Of a DNA stretch of 12,027 nucleotides, positions 1 to 8,141 are shown one piece after another. The position numbers and the translations under genes were made by a program. Under the pieces are notes generated by a model that saw nothing but the letters and a program-made list of their open reading frames with translations, was not told the DNA's origin and ran no database searches. Each line of letters starts with the position of its first letter. The stretch's first letter is position 1. Source of the DNA: an uncultured Prevotellaceae bacterium. GTDB lineage: Bacteria; Bacteroidota; Bacteroidia; Bacteroidales; Bacteroidaceae. The stretch lies in assembly GCA_937892315.1 (NCBI GenBank), contig CALAVF010000130.1, positions 1 through 12,027 on the forward strand. The letters are read 5' to 3'.

Positions 1-2
1 TT

Positions 3-1358
3 GGCTGCATCTACCGAGACATGAAGGAGGCACCCCAAGCCATCCAATGCTATTATGATGCGGTGGAAAAAGTGGACACATTGAGTGGGGATTGCGATTA
101 TACAACTTTGTTCCGTGTATATGGGCAGATGGCTGAGGTCTTCAATCGTCAAATCATGCCAGACGAAGAACTTGAAGCGTCAGAGAGATACAGCAAATAT
201 GCCCTAAAAGCCGACAACACATACGAGTATCTTCGTGGCATAGAACTCAAAGTAAGAGCATATAACCTAAAAGGTGATACCGCCATGATACTTTCCACAG
301 AGAATCTTGCTCATAACCTTTACATGAAATATGGCTTCCGACAAGCGGCGGCAGGTGCTTATACCACGTCTATGTATATATACATTGAACGAAAAGACTT
401 CAAAAAGGCTCGTGAATTGATGCAACTCTTTGAAACCGAGTCGGGGCTGTTTGACGGCGAGGGAAACATTAAAAAAGGACGTGAGCACTATTATCATTGC
501 AAGGGGCTTTATTATTTAGGTGTCAATCAACTCGATTCTGCTGAATTCTACTTCAAGAAATTGCTTCGTTATGGCTATTCCTTTGATGCCTACCGTGGGT
601 TGATAGAAGTTTGCCAAGAAAGAAACGATGCGGCTTCTGTCATTAAATATTCAGAACTCTACACAGCCTCTTTCGATACACTTGTGACCGACATCCATGC
701 CGAAGCCGCTCGCCAAGCAGTCGGGATGTATGACTACACACGTAACCAGAAACTTGCCACAGCAAAGGCAATAGAGGCTGAACGGAATAGAAGCATTATA
801 TACGTCATTGCGACTGTCACCTTCTTCATCGTGACATTTCTCCTCCGTCTTTACCTTCACTCTAAGATAAAGAACAAGGAAAAAGTGAGCCAATTGAGCC
901 GAGAAATTGCCGACACCTCTGCCCAATATGAAAAAACAAAAGAAGAACTGGCTGAGCGACAAATGCAAGTGGAAGACTTCCAGACACAGTATGGCAATCT
1001 GAAACAGAAAGAGAACTGGGATGCCATGATTCAAAGTCCCGTCGTGGAAGCACTCAAAGAAAGATTGCAGGAGCCCTTGAAGTCTCGACCTATCTCTGAC
1101 AAAGAGTGGGAACTGCTCACCTCTTTGCTTTGCCAAAACTTGCCATTGTTCCATGCACGAATCATTGGGAATAGCGATTTAAGCCTACATGAACAGCACG
1201 TTACCATTTTAACACGATTAGGATTTCATCCCAACGATATGGCCATTCTGCTCAATCTCTCCCAGCAGCATGTCACAAATATCAGAAAAAGTGCCAACAA
1301 GAAACTCTTCTCTGACGATTCAGCACGCACTTTCTCGAAAAATTTGAACCAAATATAG
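3..1358 (+). CDS. TPR sensor / helix-turn-helix regulator, membrane-spanning (5' end cut off)
   Basis: The frame is open back to base 3 (G-C-I-Y-R-D before the first in-window Met), and those residues continue a TPR helix, so the true start lies outside the window. Counting from the Met at base 21: residues 1-250 are TPR-like helical repeats (for example around 5-20, 155-185 and 190-215). Residues 258-278 form one hydrophobic membrane helix. Residues 282-335 are a charged, Q/E/K-rich coiled coil. Residues 355-445 are a C-terminal DNA-binding region, with a LuxR/GerE-like helix-turn-helix at about 392-430 (LTRLGFHPNDMAILLNLSQQ). Known Bacteroidota proteins of this layout carry the TPR part in the periplasm and the HTH in the cytoplasm. 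The ligand is unknown. It sits directly before a repeat-rich promoter and an envelope operon, so it probably controls that operon; this is inference. No terminator is visible after the stop. Confidence 0.8.
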   Translation, partial: GCIYRDMKEAPQAIQCYYDAVEKVDTLSGDCDYTTLFRVYGQMAEVFNRQIMPDEELEASERYSKYALKADNTYEYLRGIELKVRAYNLKGDTAMILSTENLAHNLYMKYGFRQAAAGAYTTSMYIYIERKDFKKARELMQLFETESGLFDGEGNIKKGREHYYHCKGLYYLGVNQLDSAEFYFKKLLRYGYSFDAYRGLIEVCQERNDAASVIKYSELYTASFDTLVTDIHAEAARQAVGMYDYTRNQKLATAKAIEAERNRSIIYVIATVTFFIVTFLLRLYLHSKIKNKEKVSQLSREIADTSAQYEKTKEELAERQMQVEDFQTQYGNLKQKENWDAMIQSPVVEALKERLQEPLKSRPISDKEWELLTSLLCQNLPLFHARIIGNSDLSLHEQHVTILTRLGFHPNDMAILLNLSQQHVTNIRKSANKKLFSDDSARTFSKNLNQI

Positions 1359-1363
1359 GCTTC

Positions 1364-1457
1364 GTGTACTTTTTGTTTACTTTGTTTGTACAAATCTGAA
1401 TACCAATCTGATAAATAGAATCAATTATCGGGTTGTGTATTTTTTGTGTATTTTTTC
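1364..1457. promoter_or_regulatory. Candidate operator cluster (three GTGTAYTTTTT copies plus palindrome)
   Basis: The 11-mer GTGTA(C/T)TTTTT occurs at 1364, 1435 and 1446. The last two are in direct tandem, 11 bp apart, about one helical turn. Between them lie a perfect 10-bp palindrome, TTTGTACAAA (1385-1394), and a 12-bp-spaced direct repeat of AATCTGA (1393 and 1405). All sit 36-130 bp upstream of the predicted -7 element of the next gene. The arrangement fits binding sites for an activator such as the adjacent HTH protein. The region is T-rich, so part of the pattern could be chance. Confidence 0.4.
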
Positions 1458-1492
1458 GGTCTTTTTTTCTGATTTATGTCTTCAAAACAGCC

Positions 1493-1500
1493 TAACTTTG
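1493..1500 (+). promoter_or_regulatory. Bacteroidota-type promoter -7 element TAACTTTG
   Basis: TAACTTTG matches the Bacteroidota housekeeping -7 consensus TAnnTTTG exactly and lies 37 bp before the ATG of the DUF3244-like gene. A clear TTTG-type -33 box is not seen; the expected place is a T-run near 1470. It would drive the envelope operon from 1538 on. A poor -33 box together with upstream repeats suggests that it depends on an activator. Confidence 0.6.
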
Positions 1501-1537
1501 TAGCCGAAAAAATTAACATTGTCAAACAATAACATTT

Positions 1538-1891
1538 ATGAAAAAATTTTTACTTCTACTCGTTTTGGTTTGTACCGCAAACATGGTTTTTGCACAATCG
1601 GAACCCACTCGAACAATTCTTCACCCTACGACAAATGGTCATGGCTCAAACTCAGGGCAGTATTCAAAAGCACCTCTTGCACCCGTGTACGTCTATCAAG
1701 ATGGTCACACACTCACTTTCGAGAGTAACTGTATAGGGGCAACCATTACAATTATCAAGGATGGTGAAGAAGTCTATACTGACATTGTTGACCCCACTTG
1801 TGAAATGACTATTCCAGAAAGTATCAGTGGAACTATTGAGATAAGACTCACAAGAGGTAATGTTACTTACTGGGGGCTCATCATCTTATAA
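1538..1891 (+). CDS. Small secreted DUF3244-like protein
   Basis: This is a 117-residue protein with a clear signal peptide (MKKFLLLL, hydrophobic to about residue 17, likely cleavage near A19-Q20). The mature part is about 98 residues with alternating beta-strand segments (VYVYQDGHTLTFES, ATITIIKDGEEVYTDIV, GTIEIRLTRGNVTYWG). This resembles the DUF3244 family of small Bacteroides proteins, for which an immunoglobulin-like fold is known but no function. Two cysteines (C65, C88) could form a disulfide in the periplasm. It is the first gene after the promoter at 1493, and the next gene begins 16 bp after its stop. The family call rests on pattern similarity by eye only. Confidence 0.7.
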   Translation: MKKFLLLLVLVCTANMVFAQSEPTRTILHPTTNGHGSNSGQYSKAPLAPVYVYQDGHTLTFESNCIGATITIIKDGEEVYTDIVDPTCEMTIPESISGTIEIRLTRGNVTYWGLIIL

Positions 1892-1907
1892 CTCTCTTCG
1901 ATGACAG

Positions 1908-3470
1908 ATGAGTAAGTCTGGCAGCATATTGGCTATTATTTGTGTTTGGGCTGCCATGTCCTGCACATCAGAAAAGGATTCTGCCTTCACCCGAATGGAA
2001 CAATTCTTTTCTGATGACAGTTTGAAACATGCCATCGCTACATATTATCGCCAATATGCTTGCTATCATCATGGAGTGTCACGCACACTGGTAGATTCGT
2101 TAGGGAAGCCTGCCACCATCAACTATGAGCAGTTCCCGACCGATACACTTTTCCGTGAATATCTTGAACTAAATAGTTATAAATATGTAGAAGGTCCGCC
2201 ATTGCCAGACGATGAGGCAATGGCGGACGAAGACCTGAAGCAACGCATCAACGCCATGGCAGAACTGAGAAATATGCCTTGGTGCAAAAACCTTGCGTGG
2301 AAAGATTTCTGTCGATACGTACTGCCATACCGAAATGGGGATGAGGCTCTCAGCAATTGGTACTTGGGATTTAGAGGCAAGTATCTTGCTTCGATTGCGG
2401 ATTCTGTCAAGAATCCTTCTTCCATCCGAGATGTGACCAACTATCTCATTCGTTGTATGCAGCGAGAGGTTCAATATGGCACACGTCTCGGTTATTTCTA
2501 TGACTTTCAGTTTCTCACACCCGAAGAGATGGAGCGGATGCACACACTCGAATGCAAGGCGTTGGCACATTATGGCACTCTCGCCCTGCGTTCGTGTGGC
2601 ATTCCTTGCGTGATGCTCGAAACACATTGGCGATTTACCGAGGTCGTCCATTCGTCCATCCTCATCCCTGCTGTGGGCAGCAACAAAATGCCTTATCGGC
2701 TTTCCATCTACGACAAGCCACAAGACATGAGGATGCCCAAGGACTCAATGGCATCATGGAGGACATGGAGTTACGAGTTTGAGCCTAACCCTGATTTGGT
2801 GGAGTTATCCAAAGACAACCATGTACCACGTGATTTTGCATTGCCTGTGACACGGCATGATCGAACGTCGCTTTTCAGTGTTACACATGACATCCACCGA
2901 CCTGTTCCCGACAGTTTGATGTCTCGAAAATATCTGTTCCTCTGCCGTTTCCACAATTGGCGGTGGTATCCCATTCGTGAAGGGAAGGTTGAGGGCGGAG
3001 AAGTCAGATTCAAAGATGTCACCATCAGGCAGTGGTATCGGTTAGGGTATATGGATGCCGACAGCGTGAAGACTTTTGGCGAGACCTTCACCCTTTTGGG
3101 CGATGGAAAGATTCAGCCATACGACAGCAAAGGCGATACTGTCATGTACAAATTGGTCTTTAATTGTGAGCCGACCGAGAATCGGGAGAAACGCCCCGTC
3201 AAATCCTACTATTGGTCTTGGTCGTCCGACCCTTCTCATCGGGAATGGACACAGGTCTCTGGGGATGCAACCTTGTGGGGGCTTAATGAAAAGACTGGCG
3301 AGTACAAGATTTTCCATGAGTCCATGAGGAAAGACTATAAGCCTGTTTTTCATCTGCTTGAAGTGTACCTGCCGCAATGGACGGTCTTTACAGACGATGA
3401 CATGCCGCGGCCATTAGGGTATATTACAACCGACAGCCTCACCAACGAAGGTTATTTCATGCAGTTTTGA
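1908..3470 (+). CDS. Transglutaminase-fold lipoprotein
   Basis: This 520-residue protein starts with a short lipoprotein signal ending in A-M-S-C19, followed by TSEKD, whose acidic residues suit surface export in Bacteroidota. Residues 205-270 look like a transglutaminase/protease-like core: C216 in LECKALAHYGTLALRSCGIP, the typical 'RxxGIP' turn at 229-233, H248 and D269 as a possible Cys-His-Asp triad. Residues about 310-425 form a beta-rich domain (YLFLCRFHNWRWYPIREGKV), like the sandwich domain that follows the core in larger Bacteroides transglutaminase-like lipoproteins. The usual H-A/S-W around the His is lost (VVHSSIL), so activity is uncertain. Ten D-S/T-x O-glycosylation-type tripeptides occur, far more than expected. 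The ATG at 1908 is preferred because it gives the lipoprotein signal; an ATG at 1901 stops after four codons. Confidence 0.72.
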   Translation: MSKSGSILAIICVWAAMSCTSEKDSAFTRMEQFFSDDSLKHAIATYYRQYACYHHGVSRTLVDSLGKPATINYEQFPTDTLFREYLELNSYKYVEGPPLPDDEAMADEDLKQRINAMAELRNMPWCKNLAWKDFCRYVLPYRNGDEALSNWYLGFRGKYLASIADSVKNPSSIRDVTNYLIRCMQREVQYGTRLGYFYDFQFLTPEEMERMHTLECKALAHYGTLALRSCGIPCVMLETHWRFTEVVHSSILIPAVGSNKMPYRLSIYDKPQDMRMPKDSMASWRTWSYEFEPNPDLVELSKDNHVPRDFALPVTRHDRTSLFSVTHDIHRPVPDSLMSRKYLFLCRFHNWRWYPIREGKVEGGEVRFKDVTIRQWYRLGYMDADSVKTFGETFTLLGDGKIQPYDSKGDTVMYKLVFNCEPTENREKRPVKSYYWSWSSDPSHREWTQVSGDATLWGLNEKTGEYKIFHESMRKDYKPVFHLLEVYLPQWTVFTDDDMPRPLGYITTDSLTNEGYFMQF

Positions 3471-3540
3471 CATTTCTCCGTTTCAAATGGAAAGACTAAT
3501 GATTAAAATAAACTTATTATTAACAAAAAAATCAAACAAA

Positions 3541-4062
3541 ATGAAAAAGAAATTAAATCTATGCGGTATCTTTGCAATCGCAATGGTTGCATTGACCACA
3601 ATCACTATCACAAGTTGTGATAAGGATGAAGAGTCTTTAACAAATGATGAAGAGTACACTTTGGCAGAGAGAATGATGACAAGAGCAGGGGAAGGGAGTG
3701 GTACTTCATCTCAGTGGACTCCCGCTGATGGGTATTATAAAGAAGGTAGTAAAACAGACACAATTTGGTATTCTTTGAATAGAATTGCCATATATGTAAC
3801 GGCACGATGGAACACAGGTTATTGGTATTCTGTGAATCCAACAATTCGTGGATCTGTTGAATTGATTGATTATCCCGATAGATATTATGTTAAGAATTGG
3901 AATTTGGCACAAATGGGATTTTTTGCAGAAGGTGTTGGAATTTCTTATAGTTTTGATCTTTGCAAAAAAGATTTGTACACCAATCAAGAAGTTGTACTTG
4001 ATCATGCTTGGGGGACTCACGCAATCAGTGTTCCTACAGCAACACCTCCGACAGGTAATTAG
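3541..4062 (+). CDS. Small lipoprotein of unknown function, likely surface-exposed
   Basis: I do not recognise this 173-residue protein. The start at 3541 is chosen over the in-frame ATGs at 3487 and 3499 because it gives a standard lipoprotein signal (MKKKLNLCGIFAIAMVALTT) with cysteine C26 in T-I-T-S-C. The residues after the cysteine are D-K-D-E-E, an acidic stretch like the lipoprotein export signal that sends Bacteroidota lipoproteins to the cell surface. The mature part is rich in Tyr, Trp, Gly, Asn and Thr (TARWNTGYWYSVNP, YPDRYYVKNWN) and probably all-beta. It is preceded by an A-rich leader without a Shine-Dalgarno site. Base composition is far more AT-rich than its neighbours (a 60-base sample at 3721-3780 is 35% GC), which may mean fast evolution or recent acquisition. 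Confidence 0.75.
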   Translation: MKKKLNLCGIFAIAMVALTTITITSCDKDEESLTNDEEYTLAERMMTRAGEGSGTSSQWTPADGYYKEGSKTDTIWYSLNRIAIYVTARWNTGYWYSVNPTIRGSVELIDYPDRYYVKNWNLAQMGFFAEGVGISYSFDLCKKDLYTNQEVVLDHAWGTHAISVPTATPPTGN

Positions 4063-4099
4063 TGCAACAATACTAGCAAATATCTTTTACATATTATAA

Positions 4100-5557
4100 A
4101 TGTTTAAAAGACTGCATTCTTACCTGCTGCTCCTCTTTTGTTGTACGTATATATCCGCACAAGAAAAGATTTTACTTTCGGTATCTTCAGGGAATGAGCA
4201 TTTCCCGGGAGATTCTGTAAAAGTGGAATTAACATTACATGCGGACAATGCGGACGAAACAAGTAGCGTGGTGTATGTGGACTTGCTGAATGCCACAGGG
4301 GACATGATACAGTTGAAGAAACTGAAAGTGGTGGATGGCAAGGCTAACACCGTGTTTTGGATTGACAGTATCCATCCTTCAGGCTACTACGAACTGAGAG
4401 CATACACCAGAGATTTGATGATGAAGCAGTTCGAGTTGCAACAACAAGAGGGCGGAGAACGGCTGTATGCGTCAAAAGTGTTGCCTGTGTTTAGGAAGTC
4501 TGACAAGAAGGAGGCTTTGAAAGGCAGCCCCATTCGACACATTGACAGAGAATCGTGGAAAGGGCGAGAGCGACCAGAAAGATACCGCTATGATTGGAAC
4601 TGGCGATGCGAGAATCCGCAATATCAGCGCAAAGAAAAGAGCCTCACATTTGTAGGACATCTGGAGCCTCGCAAAAAAGAGCCAAGTGAAGAGGATTATA
4701 GACAGATGGAGAACAGGAAACTCTATGTAACCATCAGCAAAGATGACTGTGTCCATCAGGCAACGGTGAAAACAGACCAATATGGGCGGTTTGCATGTGC
4801 GTTTCCCGACGTGGCAGGAGAATGGAAGTGTATGGTGTTTGGAGAGAAAGGGGAAAATTTGAGTGGTTATCGAGTGGTGAACGACCGCTTGTTTGCTCCA
4901 TCGGTGAGGACTTACGAAATGGATGAACTGGAGGTGGCGGGGGTGAAATTGCGTGATGATGCCTCCGACAAGACCTACAAAAGTTGGTACTTCGACTGTG
5001 ATGCCAATGTGGAGATGTCAAAAGGACTTGGATTTGTTTCACAAGATTTCTTTGAGTGGCTCCATGATGTCAATAAGAATTTCGATGCCGTAGATGATTC
5101 GTATGCTCCGCAAGTGCTGGCAATGAAGAGAGATTCCACCGTCAATGCTTATTTGGACATAAATCTGTTCGGAAAGGATTCGAACGATAAACGCACCGTC
5201 TGTGCTGACGGGATGAAGTATGTTTATGAAGATTATAATCACCGAAGAACGAACCGCCCTGTTGTGTGGGTCATCAATGGGGGATATCGGCTCATCACGG
5301 GCTTGAAGAAAAAGTTGGAGGATTTTGTTGCCCTTCGCCCAACAAAAGAGAATATTCCGTTGTACATCGACGAGGTGAAGTCTGTGTTCATCTCGGAAGA
5401 GCCTAAGGCATATCGCCCTTATGTACAATGCGGAGCCTTGGAGATACAACAGCCTGTGACCGTTCTCATCACCCTGCATCAAAATATGCTTATCGACGAT
5501 GCCCTGCTCTACAGCGGACATTTTTTCGGATTTGACAACCTCGACACGTTGAAATGA
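4100..5557 (+). CDS. MG2-domain protein, short form
   Basis: This is a 485-residue secreted protein with signal peptide (MFKRLHSYLLLLFCCTYISA, then Q21). Residues 23-130 resemble a macroglobulin MG2 domain (GDSVKVEL, VVYVDLLN, SGYYELRAYTRDLM). Residues 181-262 resemble a transthyretin/carboxypeptidase-regulatory beta domain (KTDQYGRFACAFPD). Residues 275-440 look like a remnant of a TonB-receptor plug-type domain (ELEVAGVKLR, RPVVWVINGGYRL, IPLYIDEVKSVFISE). It aligns by motif with the next gene's product but lacks that protein's middle domains and its YWNP C-terminal module. No thioester motif (CxEQ) is seen, so a covalent protease trap is unlikely. The stop is 1 nt before the next start, so the two are probably translated together. 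Confidence 0.75.
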   Translation: MFKRLHSYLLLLFCCTYISAQEKILLSVSSGNEHFPGDSVKVELTLHADNADETSSVVYVDLLNATGDMIQLKKLKVVDGKANTVFWIDSIHPSGYYELRAYTRDLMMKQFELQQQEGGERLYASKVLPVFRKSDKKEALKGSPIRHIDRESWKGRERPERYRYDWNWRCENPQYQRKEKSLTFVGHLEPRKKEPSEEDYRQMENRKLYVTISKDDCVHQATVKTDQYGRFACAFPDVAGEWKCMVFGEKGENLSGYRVVNDRLFAPSVRTYEMDELEVAGVKLRDDASDKTYKSWYFDCDANVEMSKGLGFVSQDFFEWLHDVNKNFDAVDDSYAPQVLAMKRDSTVNAYLDINLFGKDSNDKRTVCADGMKYVYEDYNHRRTNRPVVWVINGGYRLITGLKKKLEDFVALRPTKENIPLYIDEVKSVFISEEPKAYRPYVQCGALEIQQPVTVLITLHQNMLIDDALLYSGHFFGFDNLDTLK

Positions 5558-5558
5558 C

Positions 5559-8141
5559 ATGAAAAGAGACGTTCTTCTCCATCTCCTTCTGTGGATGTGC
5601 CTTGCCACGTGGGCAAATGGCATCGACAGTCTTTTTCAACGGCAGTTACCTGCCCAAGAGAAGGTGTTTGTGCAACTTGACAACAATTGGTACTTCACGG
5701 GCGACACACTTTGGTACAAAGCCTATACCGTCAGGGCAGATAAGCATACGGTGTCACCACTCAGCAGGATTCTCTATGTGGAATTGTTGGACGAGCAAGG
5801 TTATACATTAGAGCGTCAGCAACTCACCATTGACCAGCGAGGACAATCTCATGGGCAATTCTGCATTGGAGATTCGGCCTGGGCTGGGTATTATGAAATT
5901 CGAGCATACACAAAGTGGATGATGAACAAAGGGGAAGGCATCTTTGGACGTGCTTTTCCCGTGTTTGTTCGTCCCGACACTTTGGAACACTTTAGACGGC
6001 ATGTAATCCCTCGCAAAATCACGGTGGGCGATTATTTGCCAGAATATTATTTGGAACCTCTGAACGTGAAGTGGAGAGCCGAAGGTGGTAGTTTGGTGTA
6101 TGGACAACGTGGGCACGTTGTGTATGAGGTGTTCGATGAAGAAGGAAAACGGATGAACGTACAAGGACTGCTGATGGAAAACGGCAAACCTTTACTGACG
6201 CTCCATGCGATGAAAGCGGGACGAGGAGATTTCTTTTTTACGCCTATGGTTGGGGCTTCTTATCAAATGGTGTTTACACAAAACGAGAAAACCTATACAG
6301 AGCCGTTGGATAGAATCCAAGAAGAGGGATGTACCTTGTTCTGCACGACAGACGAGGACATGCTGCATGTTCGTGTACAATCGACAACAGAACGTCTTGT
6401 CGGCAAGAAGATGTACCTAAGCGTCTGTTGCAGGGGCAGATTGCAAAAACTTGACTCGTTGACACTTAGCGGCGACTCGGCAAATGTGGCATACCCACAG
6501 AATCTTTTCCCAACAGGAGTGAACGACATCGCCGTGTTTGAGACAGCAGGAGGGAAACTGGCTGAGCAACAGGTTTTTATTCGCCACGGAAAGGACGAAG
6601 ACATCATTTCTTCTTTACAAACCACCATCTTGGGACAGCAGCACGGATTGAAGCCCCGTCAGAAATGTTCGCTCGACCTTTTTGTCCGTGACCACTTTTC
6701 GGGTCGCCCACTCCGCAACGCCACGTTCTCTATATCTGTGCGAGACAAAGGGCAAATGGTGCCATCGTTCGATAGACGTAATATCCGTACAGAATTCCTC
6801 TTGCAGTCGGAGGTCTCAGATTTTGTGGAAACACCCCAAACGTATCTTGATGGAGACTTTTCCATAGGGCATCTGTTGACTCTGCACCCACAACAAACAT
6901 ACCGATGGGAAGAGATGGCAAAGGCTCATCTTTACGAGCCTCGACTTCAACCAGAACAACGCCCCTGCATCTCGGGAAGCACTTACGACCTTGTTGATAA
7001 CATCTGGGTGAACAACAAAGGCAGCAAGACGTTGACCGCCACACTATTTCGTGATGACAGACGCATGTGGAGTCCTGAACTTTTGGACAGCACTTATCTT
7101 TTCCGTACAAAATTGGTTTGCGACTCGACTGGAAGGTACAACTTCGAAATACCTGCATTCTATGGAGAAGGTTATCTGCACATGGTTGCCAAGTACGACC
7201 GTAAGGCAAGCAAGAAAAATTATGACAAATTGCTGCATGACAACAACATCTTAATTTGTCGCGATGACTTTTACCCCGAAGAGGCTCGGCAATACAACTG
7301 GTTTGAGGTACATGAGCAAGACACGCTCATGGAGATGAATCTGCTGACCGAGGAAGACAAAGCGAACGGCATCTACTCGTCAAAGACACTTGCAGGCGTG
7401 ACGGTACGTGCACGCCATCGCCAGTTTCAAAAAATTCGTTGGGATAAACCTGTTGTATCATACGATTTTCTGGACTTTCTTAATCGCTTATGGGACAAAG
7501 GCATACATGATAGCACCTATCGATTTGACAATGAAACCATCGACATCCTGAATTATCTCGAATCGGCCAAAAGCATCATGCGTGGCTCGAATCAAAGCCA
7601 CCCCACAAAACAGGATGGTACACAAGACGTGATTCGAGAGAAATTCAACAATGCGACAGCCCCCTACCCTCGCAATGCCGCTGACTTCAACTACATGAAG
7701 TATTCTTTCATGCCTCGACTGGATAAAATTGACTTCATCATTGACATTCCCCGTCGAAATTCCTACGTCTATTACAACTATCCCAGCCATGAAGTATTGC
7801 GTATCGGTGCTCAACAAGGCATTCAAAATGTCACGGGAAGATACCGCAATATTGGTTTTGTCCATGTCACAAAGTTCCCAGAAGACGCTCCAGAACGTTG
7901 GATAAGCGGTCGCTTTATTCGTTTACAGGGCTATAACAAACCACTTCCTTTCACGCCATCCTCCAATCCCTATCGCCACACACTCTATTGGAATCCTACT
8001 GTCACCACCGATGCAGAGGGACATGCCCACATTGAATTTGAAAACAGCGATGTTTGTACCGACCTTGACGTGGAAGTAGAAGGCATCACTATTGATGGGA
8101 AGTTTATTGTGAACCTTCATCACGGCGTAGCCAATGAATAA
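5559..8141 (+). CDS. MG2-domain surface protein, long form
   Basis: This is an 860-residue secreted protein with signal peptide to about residue 20. Residues 33-140 are a clear MG2 domain (EKVFVQLDNNWYFTGDTLWY, LYVELLDEQG, GYYEIRAYTKWMMN). Residues 165-345 hold two further macroglobulin-like beta domains. Residues 468-547 are a transthyretin-like domain (CDSTGRYNFEIPAF). Residues 610-780 are a divergent plug-like part starting LAGVTVRARHR. Residues 800-860 carry the family's C-terminal module (TLYWNPTVTTDAEG, then FENSDVCTDLDVEVEG). Length and order match the roughly 800-900-residue MG2 proteins common in Bacteroidota, whose function is poorly known. No transmembrane barrel follows the plug-like part, so it is not a TonB receptor. 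Ten D-S/T-x glycosylation-type tripeptides are present. Confidence 0.82.
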   Translation: MKRDVLLHLLLWMCLATWANGIDSLFQRQLPAQEKVFVQLDNNWYFTGDTLWYKAYTVRADKHTVSPLSRILYVELLDEQGYTLERQQLTIDQRGQSHGQFCIGDSAWAGYYEIRAYTKWMMNKGEGIFGRAFPVFVRPDTLEHFRRHVIPRKITVGDYLPEYYLEPLNVKWRAEGGSLVYGQRGHVVYEVFDEEGKRMNVQGLLMENGKPLLTLHAMKAGRGDFFFTPMVGASYQMVFTQNEKTYTEPLDRIQEEGCTLFCTTDEDMLHVRVQSTTERLVGKKMYLSVCCRGRLQKLDSLTLSGDSANVAYPQNLFPTGVNDIAVFETAGGKLAEQQVFIRHGKDEDIISSLQTTILGQQHGLKPRQKCSLDLFVRDHFSGRPLRNATFSISVRDKGQMVPSFDRRNIRTEFLLQSEVSDFVETPQTYLDGDFSIGHLLTLHPQQTYRWEEMAKAHLYEPRLQPEQRPCISGSTYDLVDNIWVNNKGSKTLTATLFRDDRRMWSPELLDSTYLFRTKLVCDSTGRYNFEIPAFYGEGYLHMVAKYDRKASKKNYDKLLHDNNILICRDDFYPEEARQYNWFEVHEQDTLMEMNLLTEEDKANGIYSSKTLAGVTVRARHRQFQKIRWDKPVVSYDFLDFLNRLWDKGIHDSTYRFDNETIDILNYLESAKSIMRGSNQSHPTKQDGTQDVIREKFNNATAPYPRNAADFNYMKYSFMPRLDKIDFIIDIPRRNSYVYYNYPSHEVLRIGAQQGIQNVTGRYRNIGFVHVTKFPEDAPERWISGRFIRLQGYNKPLPFTPSSNPYRHTLYWNPTVTTDAEGHAHIEFENSDVCTDLDVEVEGITIDGKFIVNLHHGVANE

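Noticed and set aside
3471..3489. Hairpin CATTT...AAATG after the transglutaminase-fold gene
   Set aside because: Only five A/T-rich pairs and no T-run, so it is too weak for a terminator.
3487..3540. Upstream ATG starts for the small lipoprotein
   Set aside because: They would put about 18 charged residues before a perfect lipoprotein signal; the ATG at 3541 with an A-rich leader is the natural start.
5559..8141. TonB-dependent receptor or thioester alpha-2-macroglobulin
   Set aside because: No beta-barrel segment follows the plug-like part and no CxEQ thioester motif is present, so only the MG2-type call is kept.
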